A stretch of DNA of 5,859 bases from Lactobacillus sp. (GCA_003482405.1 DMZB01000120.1:1-5859); one strand, 5' to 3'; counted from the stretch's first letter, positions 1 through 5,859 are shown. The notes: generated by a model from the sequence alone, not told the origin. A program made the numbers and translations.

Positions 1-49
1 GAAATGGTGAAATAACACTAAAAATATGCTGAAAACTAGTGCAGAAGCA

Positions 50-64
50 TTGTAAACGGTTTAA
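50..64 (+). promoter_or_regulatory. cre-like / LacI-family operator upstream of rbsD
   Basis: The 15-base element TTGTAAACGGTTTAA fits the Gram-positive catabolite-responsive element consensus WTGWAARCGYWWWCW at all but two positions (G at the Y position and A at the late C). Its core, TAAAC-G-GTTTA at 53-63, is a perfect inverted repeat. That makes it a credible CcpA site, or equally a site for RbsR, which belongs to the same LacI family. It lies just upstream of, and partly within the -35 zone of, the likely promoter, which suits repression. The sequence alone cannot tell which protein binds. Confidence 0.6.
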
Positions 65-81
65 ATAATTGTAAATATAAA
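50..81 (+). promoter_or_regulatory. Probable rbs operon promoter region
   Basis: TATAAA at 76-81 matches the sigma-A -10 consensus at five of six bases. No good -35 hexamer sits 17 bases upstream. TTGTAA at 50-55 resembles one, but the spacer would be 20 bases, which is long. The -10 lies between the two operator-like palindromes (50-64 and 94-107), the usual arrangement for a repressed sugar operon. Transcription would begin near base 88, leaving a leader of about 65 bases. The -10 call is moderate and the -35 is unresolved. Confidence 0.4.
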
Positions 82-93
82 CGAGTGAAATGT

Positions 94-107
94 GTAAAGC
101 GTTTTAC
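94..107 (+). promoter_or_regulatory. Second LacI-type palindromic operator, candidate RbsR site
   Basis: GTAAAGCGTTTTAC is self-complementary at 12 of 14 positions around a central CG, the hallmark of LacI/GalR-family operators. It lacks the outer TG...CA expected of a good cre, so a ribose-specific repressor (RbsR) is the better guess than CcpA. It falls just downstream of the predicted transcription start, where bound repressor would block RNA polymerase. Confidence 0.55.
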
Positions 108-133
108 TAAGAAACAAAAATTAATGCGAATCG

Positions 134-141
134 AAAGGAGG
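134..141 (+). promoter_or_regulatory. Ribosome binding site of rbsD
   Basis: AAAGGAGG is a near-perfect Shine-Dalgarno, but 13 bases separate it from the ATG at 155, longer than the usual 5-9. The next candidate, the ATG at 124, is out of frame and lies upstream of the site. The protein from 155 aligns with RbsD from its first residues (MKK-T-V-NSD), so the start is sound despite the spacing. Confidence 0.75.
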
Positions 142-154
142 ACAATCGTTTCTA

Positions 155-550
155 ATGAAAAAGACAACAGTCATTAATTCAGATTTATCTCGAGGGATTG
201 CACAAATGGGGCACTTTGACACATTAGCGATTGAGGATGCGGGGATGCCTGTTCCAAAGGGGACAGAAAAAATTGATTTAGCAGTATCCAAGAATCTACC
301 AAGTTTCATTGATGTGCTAAGCAATGTTTTGAGTGAACTACAGGTTCAACGCATCTTTTTGGCGGAAGAAATGAAGACGCAGAATCCTAAGCAACTTACA
401 GCCGTGAAACAATTATTACCGGATGTTGAGATTAAGTTCATTCCGCATGAACAGATGAAGGCTGACCTCAGCAAGGCGCATGCGTTTGTACGAACAGGGG
501 AAATGACGCCGTACTCAAATATCATTTTAGAGAGTGGCGTAACCTTTTAG
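155..550 (+). CDS. rbsD: D-ribose pyranase RbsD
   Basis: RbsD is a cytoplasmic mutarotase that interconverts the beta-pyranose and beta-furanose forms of D-ribose. This supplies the furanose form that ribokinase phosphorylates. The 131-residue product is of normal family length and begins with the typical NSD motif (residues 8-10). Residues known to line the active site in the Bacillus and E. coli enzymes are all present: His20 in GHFDT (catalytic base), Asp28 in DAG, His98 in the PHEQ motif, and Tyr120 and Asn122 in the C-terminal PYSNIIL block, followed by the standard GVTF ending. The protein forms ring-shaped multimers in characterised species. It is the first gene of the operon, 18 bases ahead of rbsA, and probably controlled by the two upstream operators. 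Identification is secure. Confidence 0.97.
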   Translation: MKKTTVINSDLSRGIAQMGHFDTLAIEDAGMPVPKGTEKIDLAVSKNLPSFIDVLSNVLSELQVQRIFLAEEMKTQNPKQLTAVKQLLPDVEIKFIPHEQMKADLSKAHAFVRTGEMTPYSNIILESGVTF

Positions 551-568
551 AGGGAGGCAAGATCACAC

Positions 569-2053
569 ATGGAAATTGATATGCAGCATATTTCTAAAGC
601 ATTCGGACCAAATGTCGTCTTGAAAGATGTTAATTTTTCCGTCAAAGGCGGCGAAGTTCACGCACTGATGGGCGAAAACGGTGCTGGGAAGTCAACAATG
701 ATGAACATCCTAACTGGCTTGCTCGAGCCCAATGGTGGCTCAATCAAGGTTGACGGTCAGGAGACACACTTTGCCAGCGCGCTGGAGGCCGAACAACATG
801 GCATTAGCTTTATTCATCAGGAAATGAATAATTTTGGTGAAATGCCAATTCTGGACAATATGTTTCTGAACAAGGAAATCAAGACGCGTTTTGGCTTTAT
901 TGATAACACAAAAATGAAAGCGATTGCACAAGATGCATTGAGCAAACTCGATGTGCAACTTGATCTCAGTAAACCGATTGGGGAACTTTCCGTTGGGCAA
1001 CAACAGATGATCGAAATCGCGAAATCCTTAATGACGGATGCCAAAATTATCATTATGGATGAACCAACCGCTGCGCTGACAGAAAATGAAATCAGCAAAC
1101 TGTTTGAGGTGATTAAGTCACTTAAAGCGCAGGGGGTTGGCATCATTTACATCTCACACAGAATGGAAGAACTGTTTGAAATCTCCGACCGTGTGACCGT
1201 TATGCGGGATGGTCTGACAATCAATACTTACAACACGAAGGACACAAACGTTAAAGAAATTGTGCATGACATGGTTGGCCGGGACATGGGTGACTTCTAT
1301 CCAGACCGTCATCCGAAGTTTGGTAAGGTCATGCTGCAGACAGACAAACTGACGCGCGCTGGCGTATTTAAAGATGTCAGTTTCGAAGTTCGCTCTGGTG
1401 AAATCTTGGCGTTCTCTGGCTTGATGGGCGCAGGCCGTACTGAAGTGATGCGGGCGATCTTTGGTATCGACAAGCTTGATTCAGGTACTGTGACGGTGAA
1501 TGGCAAGCAGGTCAAAATCACCAATCCAAGTGAAGCGATTAAAAATAATATCGGTTTTCTAACAGAAGATCGTAAATCTGAAGGGCTAATCCTGGATGAC
1601 AGTATCGCCGATAACATCGATTTGCCAAGTATTGAAGGCTTTGTGAAGCACGGCATGATTGACCGTAAGGCGGATCGGGACTTTGTCAATTTATTGATGA
1701 AACGGCTCACGGTTAAGGCAAACAGTGCCGACGATGAAGCTGCCAGTTTATCAGGGGGTAACCAGCAAAAAGTCGTTTTGGCGAAATGGGTTGGCTCCGG
1801 TTCACAAGTTTTGATTTTGGACGAACCGACTCGTGGGGTCGACGTTGGTGCCAAACGTGAAATTTACGACTTGATGAATGAGCTGACAGACCGTGGCACA
1901 GCAATCATCATGGTTTCAAGTGACCTTGATGAAGTACTCGGATTCTCAGATAACATCGCCGTTTTGTATGAAGGAAAGCTAATGGGGGTTGTGCCGACTG
2001 CTACTGCGACCCAGGAGAGCGTCATGACGTTAGCAACGGGAGGAGAAAACTAA
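569..2053 (+). CDS. rbsA: Ribose ABC transporter, ATP-binding protein RbsA
   Basis: This is the 494-residue tandem ATPase that powers ribose import at the inner face of the membrane. NBD1 is complete: Walker A GENGAGKST (35-43), Q-loop HQE (83-85), signature LSVGQQQ (140-146), Walker B IIIMDEP with catalytic Glu165, and H-loop His197. NBD2 has a degenerate P-loop, GLMGAGRTE (284-292), lacking the GKS/T lysine, but keeps LSGGNQQK (394-401) and LILDEPTRG (415-423). Serine or aspartate replaces the switch histidine in VSSDLDE (449-455). This asymmetry is normal for the RbsA/MglA/XylG sugar ATPases, where one site carries most hydrolysis. The TEDRKSEGL block (332-340) is also family-typical. An AGGGAGG site at 551-557 lies 11 bases before the ATG. 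The stop codon shares one base with the rbsC start, so translation is probably coupled. The specificity call rests on the operon context and RbsB. Confidence 0.96.
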   Translation: MEIDMQHISKAFGPNVVLKDVNFSVKGGEVHALMGENGAGKSTMMNILTGLLEPNGGSIKVDGQETHFASALEAEQHGISFIHQEMNNFGEMPILDNMFLNKEIKTRFGFIDNTKMKAIAQDALSKLDVQLDLSKPIGELSVGQQQMIEIAKSLMTDAKIIIMDEPTAALTENEISKLFEVIKSLKAQGVGIIYISHRMEELFEISDRVTVMRDGLTINTYNTKDTNVKEIVHDMVGRDMGDFYPDRHPKFGKVMLQTDKLTRAGVFKDVSFEVRSGEILAFSGLMGAGRTEVMRAIFGIDKLDSGTVTVNGKQVKITNPSEAIKNNIGFLTEDRKSEGLILDDSIADNIDLPSIEGFVKHGMIDRKADRDFVNLLMKRLTVKANSADDEAASLSGGNQQKVVLAKWVGSGSQVLILDEPTRGVDVGAKREIYDLMNELTDRGTAIIMVSSDLDEVLGFSDNIAVLYEGKLMGVVPTATATQESVMTLATGGEN

Positions 2054-3024
2054 TGGATAATCAAACTGAAACGAAGCGTCACTTTAGCTTCGGTGATTTT
2101 TACTCAAAATTAGGTCCGCTGGTGGCCCTGATTGTACTGATTGTGCTTGTATCAATTTTAAATTTTTCATTTCTTGATCCACTGAACTTATTGAATCTGC
2201 TTCGTCAGGTTTCTATCAACGCACTGATTGCGTTTGGGATGGAATTCGTTATCTTAACGGGTGGGATTGACCTATCTGTTGGGTCCATTCTGGCTTTGAG
2301 TGGTGCGTTTACGGCACAGTTAGTCTTGATGGGTGTTCCGTCCTTCATCGCCTTTTTGATTGGGATGGTCACTGGGGGAATCTTTGGTGCGTTAAACGGT
2401 GTTTTGATTGCGTATGGTAAAGCTGCGCCGTTCATTGCCACGTTGGCGACACAAACCATTTTCCGTGGTGCAACTTACGTGTTCACCAAAGGTAACCCAA
2501 TTACCGGTGCCAAAATGAGTGACAACTTTGGCTTCCAGTTCTTTGGTCAAGGATACTTATTCGGGATTCCGTTCCCTGTTTACATCATGGCATTATTCTA
2601 CATTCTCGCGTTTATCCTGTTACACCGCACAACGTTTGGTCGCAAAACGTACGCTTTGGGTGGTAACCCACGTGCAGCCTTTGTTGCCGGCGTTAAGAAC
2701 AACAAGATGATCATCTGGATTTACACATTGGCAGGTTTTCTGTCAGCTGTTGCCGGCATGATTTTGACTTCACGTTTGGCGTCCGCACAACCGGATGCCG
2801 GTGTTGCATATGAAATGGATGCCATTGCTGCCGTTGTTCTTGGTGGTACTAGTCTTGCCGGTGGTAAAGGGAAGATGTTTGGTACGCTGATTGGTGCCTT
2901 AATTATTGGGGTCTTGAACAATGGGATGAACTTGCTGGGGATTTCCAGTTTCTATCAACAGATCGTTAAAGGGATCGTGATCCTGGTCGCTGTCCTGCTC
3001 GATCGTAAGCAGGCCAAAGCCTAG
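2053..3024 (+). CDS. rbsC: Ribose ABC transporter, permease protein RbsC
   Basis: This is a 323-residue integral membrane permease of the branched-chain/sugar type (BPD_transp_2 family), thought to form the ribose channel as a homodimer. A short charged cytoplasmic N-terminus (1-20) is followed by about eight to ten hydrophobic segments, for example near 21-41, 46-70, 74-122, 164-190, 217-240 and 275-320. Diagnostic family blocks are ILTGGIDLSVGS (67-78), the GRKTYALGGN loop (196-205) proposed to contact the ATPase, and GGTSLAGGKGKMFG (264-277). Length is normal for RbsC. The ATG overlaps the rbsA stop by one base (TAATG). The AGGAG at 2041-2045, inside the end of rbsA, sits 7 bases upstream, which fixes the start. 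It works with RbsA and RbsB. Confidence 0.96.
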   Translation: MDNQTETKRHFSFGDFYSKLGPLVALIVLIVLVSILNFSFLDPLNLLNLLRQVSINALIAFGMEFVILTGGIDLSVGSILALSGAFTAQLVLMGVPSFIAFLIGMVTGGIFGALNGVLIAYGKAAPFIATLATQTIFRGATYVFTKGNPITGAKMSDNFGFQFFGQGYLFGIPFPVYIMALFYILAFILLHRTTFGRKTYALGGNPRAAFVAGVKNNKMIIWIYTLAGFLSAVAGMILTSRLASAQPDAGVAYEMDAIAAVVLGGTSLAGGKGKMFGTLIGALIIGVLNNGMNLLGISSFYQQIVKGIVILVAVLLDRKQAKA

Positions 3025-3036
3025 GGAGGGGCACTC

Positions 3037-3996
3037 ATGAAAAAGAGTAAACGTTATGTATTAGTTTTGGTTGCATTATTTGCGCTGAGTTCGATCATTT
3101 TAACCGGTTGTAAGGCCGTTTCTCTGACACCACCGACGTTTGGCGGCTCGCACGAAACCAAGAAGGCTAAGAATAAGTTGAAGATTGGGGTTTCATTGTC
3201 GACCTTAAGTAACCCATTCTTTATTTCCGTTCGTAACGGGATTAACGGTGTTGCAAAACAAAATGGCACCAAGACCGAAGTCTTTGATGCCCAAAATGAC
3301 AGTTCTAAACAGTCTAGCGACATTGAAGATTTGATTCAGAAAAAAGTTGACGTCATTATCATCAACCCAGTCGATTCCGATGCGATTGTGCCAGCTGTTA
3401 AGGATGCCAATAACGCCGGGATACCAGTGATTGCCTGTGACCGTGGTTCAAACGGTGGTAAGTTGCTGACGACCGTTGCGTCCGATAACGTCAAAGCTGG
3501 TAAGATGGCCGCTCAGTACATGATGAGCAAAGTTCCCAACGGTGGCCAAGTTGCCGAACTTGAAGGCACACCTGGTGCCGACGCCGCCATCCAACGTGGT
3601 AAAGGATTCAACGATGCCGCCAAAGGCAAACTGAAAATCATCACCAAGCAAAGTGCCGATTTTGATCGTGCCAAAGGCCTATCCGTTATGGAAAATATCC
3701 TGCAGGCACATTCATCCATCCAAGGCGTCTTTGCCCAAAACGATGAAATGGCCCTCGGTGCCGTCAAAGCCATCAATAACCCTAATCTAGTTGTCGTCTC
3801 AATCGATGGTGAACCTCAAGGCCTGACTGCCGTTAAACAAGGTAAGATTTCTGGTATCATCGCCCAGTCGCCTGAAGTCGAAGGCCAACTGGCCATCAAA
3901 GCAGCCTACAGACACTACCAAGGTAAGTCGGTGCCTAAGCACACGACTTCACCGATTCATTTGGTGACTAAGGAGAATGTGGCGAAGTATAAATAA
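3037..3996 (+). CDS. rbsB: Ribose-binding lipoprotein RbsB
   Basis: This is the extracellular substrate-binding protein of the ribose transporter, 319 residues long. It has a lipoprotein signal peptide: positively charged KKSKR, a hydrophobic core (7-22), then lipobox LTGC with acylated Cys25. That is the Gram-positive way of tethering a binding protein. A flexible polar linker (26-47) precedes a type I periplasmic-binding fold. Aligned by eye with E. coli RbsB, every ribose-contacting residue has a counterpart: Asn59, Phe61, Phe62, Asn110, Asp135, Arg136, Arg187, Phe209, Asn235, Asp257 and Gln277. This argues for true ribose specificity rather than another pentose or autoinducer-2. GGAGG at 3025-3029 lies 7 bases before the ATG. 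The gene starts 12 bases after rbsC and is the last of the operon. Confidence 0.95.
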   Translation: MKKSKRYVLVLVALFALSSIILTGCKAVSLTPPTFGGSHETKKAKNKLKIGVSLSTLSNPFFISVRNGINGVAKQNGTKTEVFDAQNDSSKQSSDIEDLIQKKVDVIIINPVDSDAIVPAVKDANNAGIPVIACDRGSNGGKLLTTVASDNVKAGKMAAQYMMSKVPNGGQVAELEGTPGADAAIQRGKGFNDAAKGKLKIITKQSADFDRAKGLSVMENILQAHSSIQGVFAQNDEMALGAVKAINNPNLVVVSIDGEPQGLTAVKQGKISGIIAQSPEVEGQLAIKAAYRHYQGKSVPKHTTSPIHLVTKENVAKYK

Positions 3997-4036
3997 TTGA
4001 GTGAAATGTTTCTTGAGTGTTAGGAACATTGCTCAA
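3997..4036 (+). other. Imperfect hairpin directly after rbsB, without a U-tract
   Basis: AATGTTTC (4005-4012) pairs with GGAACATT (4023-4030), including one G-U pair, around a 10-base loop. An outer TTGAG/CTCAA stem (3997-4001 with 4032-4036) is separated from it by a small internal loop. The hairpin begins at the base after the rbsB stop. No T-run follows, so it is unlikely to terminate alone. It may protect the mRNA 3' end or act with the terminator 37 bases downstream. The loop also contains TTGAG, which could pair with the same CTCAA in an alternative fold. Confidence 0.5.
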
Positions 4037-4072
4037 AAGTGTAGAATCAATTCAAAAAAATTAGCTATCAAG

Positions 4073-4107
4073 AAGGACGGTTTCGATTAGGTGGGACTGT
4101 CTTTTTT
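4073..4107 (+). terminator. Rho-independent terminator of the rbs operon
   Basis: AAGGACGGT (4073-4081) pairs with ACTGTCTTT (4096-4104) using two G-U pairs. The bases next to the loop (TTC with GGG) can extend the stem by a few weak pairs. Six consecutive T (4102-4107) follow the stem. It sits 77 bases past rbsB and ends the ribose transcript before the next, apparently unrelated, gene pair. Confidence 0.75.
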
Positions 4108-4181
4108 GTCTCGTCAATTTGATGATCTAACCGACGAAATGTCTAATTAAGTCAATGCTTGAAGGATATGTTTGTACATTA

Positions 4182-4192
4182 TCAACAGTTGA
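4182..4192. repeat. Short perfect inverted repeat TCAAC-A-GTTGA
   Basis: Two 5-base arms flank a single centre base in the intergenic region, about 95 bases before the mrr-like start. It lies upstream of the proposed promoter and could be a small operator, but a repeat this short can arise by chance. No regulator gene is nearby to pair with it. Confidence 0.25.
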
Positions 4193-4226
4193 AGAGCGGT
4201 AATTGTATCAGTATTTCAGTGGTATG

Positions 4227-4255
4227 TTTCAATGAGGTTAAACAAAAGATAAAAT
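4227..4255 (+). promoter_or_regulatory. Candidate promoter of the mrr-like gene
   Basis: TAAAAT at 4250-4255 matches the -10 consensus at five of six bases. TTTCAA at 4227-4232 is a poor -35 (three of six) at the ideal 17-base spacing. An alternative -10, TATACA at 4261-4266, overlaps the likely start site. A weak promoter would suit a nuclease kept at low level. The rest of the 4108-4226 stretch shows no gene on either strand. Confidence 0.35.
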
Positions 4256-4286
4256 AGATTTATACATAAACAGGGGTGAGCATACC

Positions 4287-5225
4287 ATGAAAAGTGATTT
4301 TAAAGTTCCAGGCTATACGGACAGTGTGGCAAGAGAAAACATTGTAATGAAGGCATTGATTGCGGCGCTACAATCAGCTGGTGGGAAGCTGGATAAAAAG
4401 GAGGCACGTAATCAGCTGCCAAAATTTGATTCTCGGATCACTGATGAGGTTTTGTGGTATGAGAAGCCCGCTCCTAAAAGAGGAGGCACGTACATTCCGT
4501 TCACGTTTACTATTTCTTGGGCAGCTAGGCATTTAGCTTTAGCTGGTTATTTGATTGATGAACGGATGAAACCGTATGTTTTGACGGACAAGGGTTTGAA
4601 AGTCGATGTTAGCAAACTAACCGGAGAGAAAATACGACGAGTATCTCAGCCTTTACTAGATGAAATTCAGGAGGAAAAGAGGAAAAACAAAGAATCAATT
4701 CAAAAGGTTGAGAAGAAAGAGTTAAAAGAAAGCGACGACTCTACCGCTGAAATTCCAGATGAAACTGAAACATGGAAGGATCAACTTAAAGCACAGTTGA
4801 GCATTATGAATCCTTATCAGTTTGAAAAATTTAGTCGTCGTCTAATTAAAGAAATGGGTGCCGAAATAGACGATAGCCTAGGTATCCAAAAATCTCGTGA
4901 TGGCGGGATTGATGGTTATGCTTATTTTAAAACAGAAGATTTTCGAACGATTCGGGTAGCTATTCAGGCCAAAAGGTATAACCATCAGGTGGGTGACAAT
5001 GCAGTTCGTGATTTTCGAGGGGCAATTCAAAATGGAACAGAGTATGGAATTTTGATTGCTACTAATTATTTTAGTGATTCGGCTAAGAAAGAGGCAAAGG
5101 ATCCGTCGAAGAGTACGCCAATCACATTGCTGGATATAGAAGATATTGTTGATTTGGTCGAAAAATATCAACTCTTTATAAACAAGATCGAAACTTACGA
5201 GTTAGGTTCTTTTTATTTTGAATGA
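4287..5225 (+). CDS. mrr: Mrr-like type IV restriction endonuclease
   Basis: The predicted product is a 312-residue DNA nuclease close in length to E. coli Mrr (about 304). Mrr enzymes cut DNA carrying foreign methylation and need no partner methyltransferase. Residues 15-105 resemble the Mrr_N winged-helix domain, including the SWAARHLALAGYLID...VLTDKG pattern. Residues 113-162 are a highly charged, probably coiled or flexible linker. Residues 163-295 match the Mrr catalytic domain: NPYQFEKFSRRLIKEMG with Glu180, DGGIDG with Asp209, then IQAKR with Gln227 and Lys229. This is the PD-(D/E)xK core with Gln replacing Glu, as is usual in Mrr. The ending YELGSFYFE resembles the Mrr C-terminus, so the protein looks complete and active. 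The start is set by AGGGGTGA (4272-4279), 7 bases upstream. The gene is AT-richer than the rbs genes, suggesting separate acquisition. Family is sure; target modification is unknown. Confidence 0.9.
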   Translation: MKSDFKVPGYTDSVARENIVMKALIAALQSAGGKLDKKEARNQLPKFDSRITDEVLWYEKPAPKRGGTYIPFTFTISWAARHLALAGYLIDERMKPYVLTDKGLKVDVSKLTGEKIRRVSQPLLDEIQEEKRKNKESIQKVEKKELKESDDSTAEIPDETETWKDQLKAQLSIMNPYQFEKFSRRLIKEMGAEIDDSLGIQKSRDGGIDGYAYFKTEDFRTIRVAIQAKRYNHQVGDNAVRDFRGAIQNGTEYGILIATNYFSDSAKKEAKDPSKSTPITLLDIEDIVDLVEKYQLFINKIETYELGSFYFE

Positions 5226-5293
5226 GCTACGTGACAAGATTTGAGATAGTGTAAAAGAACATCCTTTTGGGATAGAAAAAGAGGTTTATTGAT

Positions 5294-5635
5294 ATGAGGT
5301 ATTTTGAAGAAATCGCTAAAATGTTTGACGCGACCTTAAGTAATCCAGCGCGTGATGTGTACTCCAGTGTGCCTAATTCGAGTTACAAAATATGGCTTCC
5401 ATGGTTGGATGGTCACCAACACGGTAAATGGCTAAACGAATGGGATTATGATAAAGGAGAGATTCAGGAGATTAATGAGAAAGCGTTATTTGACGCTCAT
5501 GCTGAATTGGAAATCCAAGACAATGAAATGCGTTTAGTTTGGGGGAACTTTGCTGATGGGCCTAGATTTCTAGGAGTTTTCCAGTACCAACAGTCCAGAA
5601 GTAAGCAGGGCATACGAATTTATAAACGCGTTTAA
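5294..5635 (+). CDS. Small Trp-rich protein of unknown function downstream of mrr
   Basis: This is a 113-residue soluble protein with no signal peptide or membrane segment. I cannot assign a named family. After an N-terminal helix-like stretch (1-15) comes a Trp-rich block with Trp34, Trp37, Trp46 and Trp50 around KIWLPWLDG and GKWLNEWD. An acidic segment follows (51-78), then MRLVWGNF with Trp83, and a beta-like ending RFLGVFQ...IRIYKRV (91-113). The ending recalls small 'RF-hydrophobic-GVF ... Y-K-R' modules that I remember attached to restriction or HNH-type proteins. That is a memory-based hint, not a database match. AAAAAGAGG (5276-5284) lies 9 bases before the ATG. It begins 68 bases after mrr with no terminator visible between them, and a terminator follows it, so the two are probably co-transcribed. 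It may be an accessory factor of the nuclease or an unrelated passenger. Confidence 0.75.
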   Translation: MRYFEEIAKMFDATLSNPARDVYSSVPNSSYKIWLPWLDGHQHGKWLNEWDYDKGEIQEINEKALFDAHAELEIQDNEMRLVWGNFADGPRFLGVFQYQQSRSKQGIRIYKRV

Positions 5636-5656
5636 AAATAATGAAAACGTGAAAAA

Positions 5657-5674
5657 AGCAAAAAAATGTTTGCT
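5657..5674 (+). other. Small hairpin between the Trp-rich gene and its terminator
   Basis: AGCAAA (5657-5662) pairs perfectly with TTTGCT (5669-5674) across a 6-base loop. There is no T-run after it, so it is not a terminator by itself. It lies 20 bases ahead of the stronger hairpin at 5694. In this A-rich stretch it could also be a chance fold. Confidence 0.3.
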
Positions 5675-5693
5675 GCCGCTTTGTATGGTTGAC

Positions 5694-5722
5694 AAGTCAT
5701 GTAAAAAAAACATGGCTTTTTT
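5694..5722 (+). terminator. Rho-independent terminator after the mrr gene pair
   Basis: AAGTCATGT (5694-5702) and ACATGGCTT (5710-5718) form a nine-pair stem with one G-U pair and a loop of seven A. The run of six T at 5717-5722 starts at the end of the stem. It lies 59 bases past the stop of the Trp-rich gene and ends that transcript. The left arm is not preceded by an A-run, so it should act only on plus-strand transcription. Confidence 0.85.
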
Positions 5723-5859
5723 AATATTCTGTTTTCTGAAGATTCTTTAGCTGATAACTATTTGAGCTCTAATACATGGTAAAAGCGTAATACGGTTAAA
5801 ATACTGTAATTTTATTCATAAAAAGAAGATAGGTCGATGATTTAGAGTTGTTAGATCGT
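5723..5859. other. AT-rich intergenic end of window with a weak palindrome
   Basis: No coding region is supportable on either strand; possible starts run into stops within a few codons. The only structure is TACGGT (5791-5796) pairing with ACTGTA (5803-5808) around TAAAAT, with one G-U. The loop also resembles a -10 box, but no -35 fits. The stretch probably belongs to the upstream region of a gene beyond the window. Confidence 0.4.

Noticed and set aside
1420..1447. Broken Walker A in the second half of RbsA (GAGRTE) as a sign of gene decay
   Set aside because: A degenerate second P-loop is the rule in RbsA/MglA/XylG-type ATPases and does not indicate a damaged gene.
1309..1854. 181-codon open frame on the minus strand
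   Set aside because: It lies entirely inside rbsA, whose motifs are intact, and its translation shows no domain pattern or plausible ribosome binding context.
4878..5171. 97-codon minus-strand open frame opposite the Mrr catalytic domain
   Set aside because: It overlaps a well-supported gene, and its Ile/Asn/Cys-rich sequence is what the antisense of an AT-rich gene gives.
5689..5694. Perfect -35 hexamer TTGACA after the Trp-rich gene
   Set aside because: No acceptable -10 occurs 15-19 bases downstream; that space is the right half of the terminator stem. The nearest -10-like box, TAATAT at 5722-5727, is 27 bases away.
5780..5793. TAAAAGCGTAATAC resembling the second rbs operator
   Set aside because: It agrees at about 10 of 14 positions but is not palindromic in its outer arms, and there is no gene in view for it to control.
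5831..5859. Possible start of another gene at the window end
   Set aside because: The ATG at 5837 meets a TAG two codons later. A TTG at 5848 leaves only four codons before the window ends, with a poorly placed ribosome binding site.

Overview
The window looks like a low-to-mid GC Gram-positive chromosome, most likely of the Lactobacillaceae (Bacillota). The reasons are strong AGGAGG-type ribosome binding sites, a lipoprotein-type sugar-binding protein, catabolite-repression-like operator DNA, and a ribose transport operon in the order D-A-C-B. Genus and species cannot be fixed from the sequence alone. All four operon genes and both following genes are on the plus strand.

Bases 1-154 are a control region. 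It holds a cre-like / LacI-family site (50-64), a probable -10 box (76-81), a second LacI-type palindrome (94-107) and a Shine-Dalgarno for rbsD. Bases 155-3996 are rbsD-rbsA-rbsC-rbsB. RbsB captures ribose outside the cell, RbsC is the membrane channel, RbsA supplies ATP-driven force, and RbsD converts beta-pyranose ribose to the furanose form used by ribokinase. The genes are 18, -1 and 12 bases apart, so they are probably one transcript. Neither ribokinase (rbsK) nor the regulator (rbsR) is in the window. The transcript appears to end in a U-less hairpin (3997-4036) followed by a U-tract terminator (4073-4107).

From about 4108 onwards the DNA looks more AT-rich and accessory. A weak promoter region precedes a full-length Mrr-type (type IV) restriction endonuclease at 4287-5225, with an N-terminal winged helix, a charged linker and a PD-(D/Q)xK catalytic domain. 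A 113-residue Trp-rich protein of unknown function follows 68 bases later (5294-5635), and a good terminator closes the pair at 5694-5722. No methyltransferase is present. The last 137 bases carry no gene I can support. The most interesting lead is the two-gene Mrr plus small-protein unit. The ribose operon itself is conventional.
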